24,817 bases of DNA from positions 1-24,817 of the IMG/VR virus record IMGVR_UViG_3300023245_000105; one strand, given 5' to 3'. Each line of letters starts with the position of its first letter. Within the stretch, counting starts at the first letter, position 1. Below the pieces are notes generated by a model. That model searched no databases, had not been told where the DNA came from, and saw nothing but the letters and a program-made list of their open reading frames with translations. A program made the position numbers and the translations under genes. Positions 22,725 to 24,817 of the stretch are shown here, piece after piece. Origin of the DNA: a virus.

Positions 22725-22964
22725 CTAAAGCATAGTATGAAAATCCCTAATAGACATTGTTTCAATCTTACCTGTGATTTTGTTTTTTACTTCTATTAGA
22801 CTATCGCCAATGACACATTTCCCTGTTCCTGGACTTCCATGGAGCAATAGATGCTGATATACACCCTGCTCAAGTTTAGCTCTTACTCTTTTTGGAGTAA
22901 CGAGATCATTTATATTTTGTGGGCGGTATTTTTCTGTTAGTAATAAGTTTTCTATGTTCTTCAT
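22725..22964 (-). CDS. Clamp-loader large subunit, N-terminal half with N-intein
   Basis: From the ATG at 22964 the 79-residue product has 49 residues of N-extein: the AAA+ lead-in LLLTEKYRPQNINDLVTP (compare T4 gp44 EQKYRPSTIDE) and Walker A HGSPGTGK, cut off before its Thr. Residues 50-79 are the N-intein, starting CVIGDSLIEVKNKITGKIET and ending at a stop. I prefer this ATG to the upstream TTG at 22982 because it begins where the gp44 family begins. The stop is 58 nt before the endonuclease start. Product and C-half must meet and splice in trans. Confidence 0.9.
   Translation of the reverse strand: MKNIENLLLTEKYRPQNINDLVTPKRVRAKLEQGVYQHLLLHGSPGTGKCVIGDSLIEVKNKITGKIETMSIRDFHTML
22728..22817 (-). 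other. Clamp-loader N-intein (30 residues)
   Basis: It begins with the nucleophile Cys directly after GTGK and contains block A only. Block B lies in the other half, 1.2 kb away. Thirty residues is far shorter than usual split N-inteins (about 90-120) but close to AceL-TerL (25). Confidence 0.85.
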
Positions 22965-23035
22965 TATCAAAGTTATATTCAATAGTTATATAGTAAGTTC
23001 TTATAGTAGTTTTATGACCTAGATAAATACTATAC

Positions 23036-23821
23036 ATGATACCTAATAGAAAGCATAATAAGCTCAAGATACTTCCAACGACTTCTGTTAAATCCAGAGT
23101 TGAACGTTCTACGAAAATATTCAGGAGAGTACCCATTACTCAAAATAAGCACGTGCCAACGATAGAACCTAAGAAAGGTTTATCATTTCCTAAACGTAAC
23201 CCACAAATTCCAGTTACTTCAGTGAAACGAATCTGGAACGGTGAAACGGTGTTCGTAATCGGTGGAGGCCCATCACTTAAAACTGCAGAATGGAATAAGT
23301 TAGCTGGGAAAAAGACCATTGCAATAAATAAATCATTCATTACCTATCCTAATGCTGATGTATTATATTGGACGGATAGCAGATTCTATTCTTGGTACAC
23401 AGAGAAAGTGAACGAATTCAAAGGATTGAAGTACACTATAAGACATAGCAATAATTATACTGGAGATATTAATTTACTAACGCGTGGAAGAAGATATGGA
23501 CTAGAAACTAGGACTGATACATTAGCACATGGTAATAATAGTGGGTATGCTGCTATCAATTTAGCATATCATTTAGGTGCCAAGAAAATAGTTTTACTTG
23601 GATATGATATGGGAATAGTAAAGGGTGAAAGTCATTACCATGATGGCTATCCAATTAAGGCTACTTCACATGACATTTATGAAAAGCAATTTATTCCTGG
23701 GTTTCAACAATTAGCTGATGATCTAAAGAAGGAAAAAATTGAAGTTTGGAATGCTTGCCCAACGAGTAACTTATTCGCCTTTCCAAAAATTAGTCTACAG
23801 CGTGGGCTAAGTTTTACTTGA
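23036..23821 (+). CDS. DUF115 / MptE-like Rossmann protein
   Basis: This is the only plus-strand gene in the window. Residues 70-200 carry the family hallmarks: ETVFVIGGGPSLK (70-82), KTIAINKSF, ADVLYWTDSRFYSWY and KKIVLLGYDMG (183-193). Related proteins include archaeal 6-hydroxymethylpterin diphosphokinase MptE and bacterial proteins in cell-surface glycan modification; phage members may alter sugars or nucleotides, but the substrate is unknown. Start choice is open. The ATG at 23036 would be nearly leaderless behind a GATAAATA box at 23022-23029. An ATT at 23135 has AGGAG seven bases upstream and gives a 228-residue protein without the basic N-terminal 33 residues. It ends overlapping the convergent next gene by 15 nt. 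Confidence 0.8.
   Translation: MIPNRKHNKLKILPTTSVKSRVERSTKIFRRVPITQNKHVPTIEPKKGLSFPKRNPQIPVTSVKRIWNGETVFVIGGGPSLKTAEWNKLAGKKTIAINKSFITYPNADVLYWTDSRFYSWYTEKVNEFKGLKYTIRHSNNYTGDINLLTRGRRYGLETRTDTLAHGNNSGYAAINLAYHLGAKKIVLLGYDMGIVKGESHYHDGYPIKATSHDIYEKQFIPGFQQLADDLKKEKIEVWNACPTSNLFAFPKISLQRGLSFT
23123..23137 (+). promoter_or_regulatory. Shine-Dalgarno site placed for an ATT start
   Basis: AGGAG at 23123-23127 stands seven bases before ATT at 23135, in frame with the DUF115-like protein. Strong Shine-Dalgarno sites are rare in this window, so this one may mark the real start. There is no ATG, GTG or TTG at that spacing. Confidence 0.35.
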
Positions 23822-24352
23822 TTTACTTGCATACTTCATAAACTCCTTCTGTTCTTGAGTCAGAAGTGTTTTCATATGCTTAGTTAGATTCCTAGAAGAA
23901 TCAACAATCTTACGATCTATTATGTTGTTTTTAGAATTGTGTGCTTTAGTGCACTGTATACAAACAAAGTTTTCTACTTTATTTGGAGAATCAACTCTAC
24001 ACTTAATGTCTGATTTGCATACTGCGCATTTCCAATCTATTAGACCAGCGTCAGCTTCCATTTCTCTTAATGTAGAAAAGTCATCTGTATAAGGGTTCCA
24101 ATAAGACTTCTCTCTAACCTTGCCCCAATTATTCATATCCTCAACCATGAATATGATTTCGTATGTTTGTGGATCAGCTTTAATGAATTTCATAAATCCA
24201 TTCTCCTTAAGCAGCTTTTGCTTTTCTCTTGGGAGGTTTTCTAATAGAATGCCGTGTTTACGATTAAACCAACCGAAGTTGATAGCCTGTACGTCATAGA
24301 GGTTAAATTTGCCAGCTGATTTGCGCCAACCTCGGTTTTTCTTTTTAGCCAT
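23807..24352 (-). CDS. Hypothetical zinc-binding protein
   Basis: The 181-residue protein has a basic N-terminus (MAKKKNRGWRKSAGK), a central beta/alpha part with many aromatics, and a zinc-ribbon-like site: C109, C112 (KCAVCKSD), C118, and C131, C134 (VCIQC). The C-terminus is lysine-rich. No family is recognised; binding to nucleic acid is plausible from the charge and zinc site. Its ATG overlaps the upstream gene's stop by 8 nt (ATGGCTAA), indicating a shared transcript. Its last 15 nt overlap the end of the convergent plus-strand gene, and no terminator hairpin separates them. Confidence 0.72.
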   Translation of the reverse strand: MAKKKNRGWRKSAGKFNLYDVQAINFGWFNRKHGILLENLPREKQKLLKENGFMKFIKADPQTYEIIFMVEDMNNWGKVREKSYWNPYTDDFSTLREMEADAGLIDWKCAVCKSDIKCRVDSPNKVENFVCIQCTKAHNSKNNIIDRKIVDSSRNLTKHMKTLLTQEQKEFMKYASKSSKT

Positions 24353-24817
24353 CAGTTGATTCAGCTGACAGCTGCTTCTTTAACTTACCCTCTTGGGCGT
24401 TCAGCTCTTTAATATCTTCATTACTATCTTCAATGTCTTTCTTAATCTTAGCAATCTTCGTATCATAAGTACTTGCATCAGTTGACTTAGCTTGATCCGC
24501 TTCTACTGCTTCTAGTGTTTTCTTCAAAGAAGTGACTCTTGATCTTTCAGATTCAATATTTTTATTGATAGCTGCAATACTTGCTTCTATCTGAGATTCT
24601 TTATCTGTTGGTGTATCTTCGACTTTCTCTTTATTGGCATCACTCTTTGCTGTGTCTTCTGCGTCTGTTTTTACTTTTTTCTCTTTATCAATACTTGCAG
24701 CTGCTTCTTTATCCTCTTTAGGATTAGCTTCTTGTGCTGCTAAATCCTTTGTAGCTTCTTGTTTAGCTTTTTGTAGTTTCTTAACTTGTTTATTAATTGC
24801 TTTTGCCTCTGCCTTAC
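24345..24817 (-). CDS. Lys/Glu/Ala-rich coiled-coil protein, 5' end outside the window
   Basis: The frame is open from the window edge to the stop at 24345, giving at least 157 residues; the first methionine is not in the window. The visible part alternates coiled-coil stretches (KKLQKAKQEATKDLAAQEAN, TKIAKIKKDIEDSNEDIKEL, EGKLKKQLSAE) with an acidic, Thr/Asp-rich linker. It has no cysteine and few aromatics. Composition recalls phage scaffolding or internal core proteins, but replication or structural coiled-coil proteins look the same, so no function is assigned. It overlaps the next gene by 8 nt. Confidence 0.7.
   Translation of the reverse strand, partial: KAEAKAINKQVKKLQKAKQEATKDLAAQEANPKEDKEAAASIDKEKKVKTDAEDTAKSDANKEKVEDTPTDKESQIEASIAAINKNIESERSRVTSLKKTLEAVEADQAKSTDASTYDTKIAKIKKDIEDSNEDIKELNAQEGKLKKQLSAESTDG

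Noticed and set aside
22906-23136. Minus-strand 76-residue frame upstream of the clamp loader
   Set aside because: It overlaps the well-supported gp44 N-terminus in another frame and has no family resemblance.
1-24817. CRISPR array, transposase or integrase
   Set aside because: No regularly spaced repeats and no transposase or integrase motifs were seen on either strand; the mobile elements here are inteins and homing endonucleases.

Overview
The window looks like part of the genome of a large, AT-rich, contractile-tailed phage distantly related to T4. The evidence is a minus-strand block in T4-like order: small terminase (gp16-like), large terminase (gp17), tail sheath (gp18), tail tube (gp19), a gp26/gp51-like pair and a tape measure. 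A separate replication block encodes the clamp loader (gp44/gp62-like) and a T4 RNase H-type 5' nuclease. Promoters match or nearly match the T4 late motif TATAAATA. Few genes have a Shine-Dalgarno site, and the phage tmRNA resembles Bacteroidetes tmRNAs, so a Bacteroidetes (perhaps marine flavobacterial) host is my inference, not something the sequence proves.

Layout from left to right; all genes are on the minus strand except one. 1-57: 5' part of a tRNA-Gln(UUG). 58-511: hairpins, a strong bidirectional terminator and a possible 32-residue gene. 512-796: small protein. 821-1151: phage-encoded tmRNA whose late promoter overlaps the stop codon of the next gene. 1164-1955: DnaQ-like exonuclease. 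2027-6309: tape measure, gp51-like and gp26-like genes, with a candidate +1 frameshift site joining the last two. 6312-6770: free-standing GIY-YIG endonuclease. 6864-11429: tube, a protein with tandem capsid-targeting-like peptides, and a very large sheath. 11566-15355: a small protein, then TerL in two pieces, a GroES-like co-chaperonin and TerS. 15410-17781: a LamG-like structural protein and a duplicated membrane protein. 17869-22964: an unknown gene, gp62-like, RNase H, a small ORF, and the clamp-loader large subunit in two pieces around a homing endonuclease. 23036-23821: a plus-strand DUF115/MptE-like gene. 23807-24817: a zinc-binding protein and a truncated coiled-coil protein.

The most striking system is a pair of atypical split inteins. 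Both interrupt the Walker A motif of an essential ATPase at exactly the same point (GK|T), and both break between intein block A and block B. In the clamp loader, a 375-residue Vsr-like (EDxHD-type) homing endonuclease sits between the halves, which is the 'fractured gene' arrangement. In TerL the endonuclease is gone, but the end of the N-half still resembles the C-terminus of that same endonuclease, as though the gene had been deleted and its last codons fused to the N-intein. Summed extein lengths (605 and 320 residues) closely match T4 gp17 and gp44, which supports the splice sites I infer.

Other points of interest are possible AUU start codons at two genes, very short late-transcript leaders, N-terminal peptides resembling the T4 capsid-targeting sequence, and repeated 8-nt ATGNNTRA gene overlaps.
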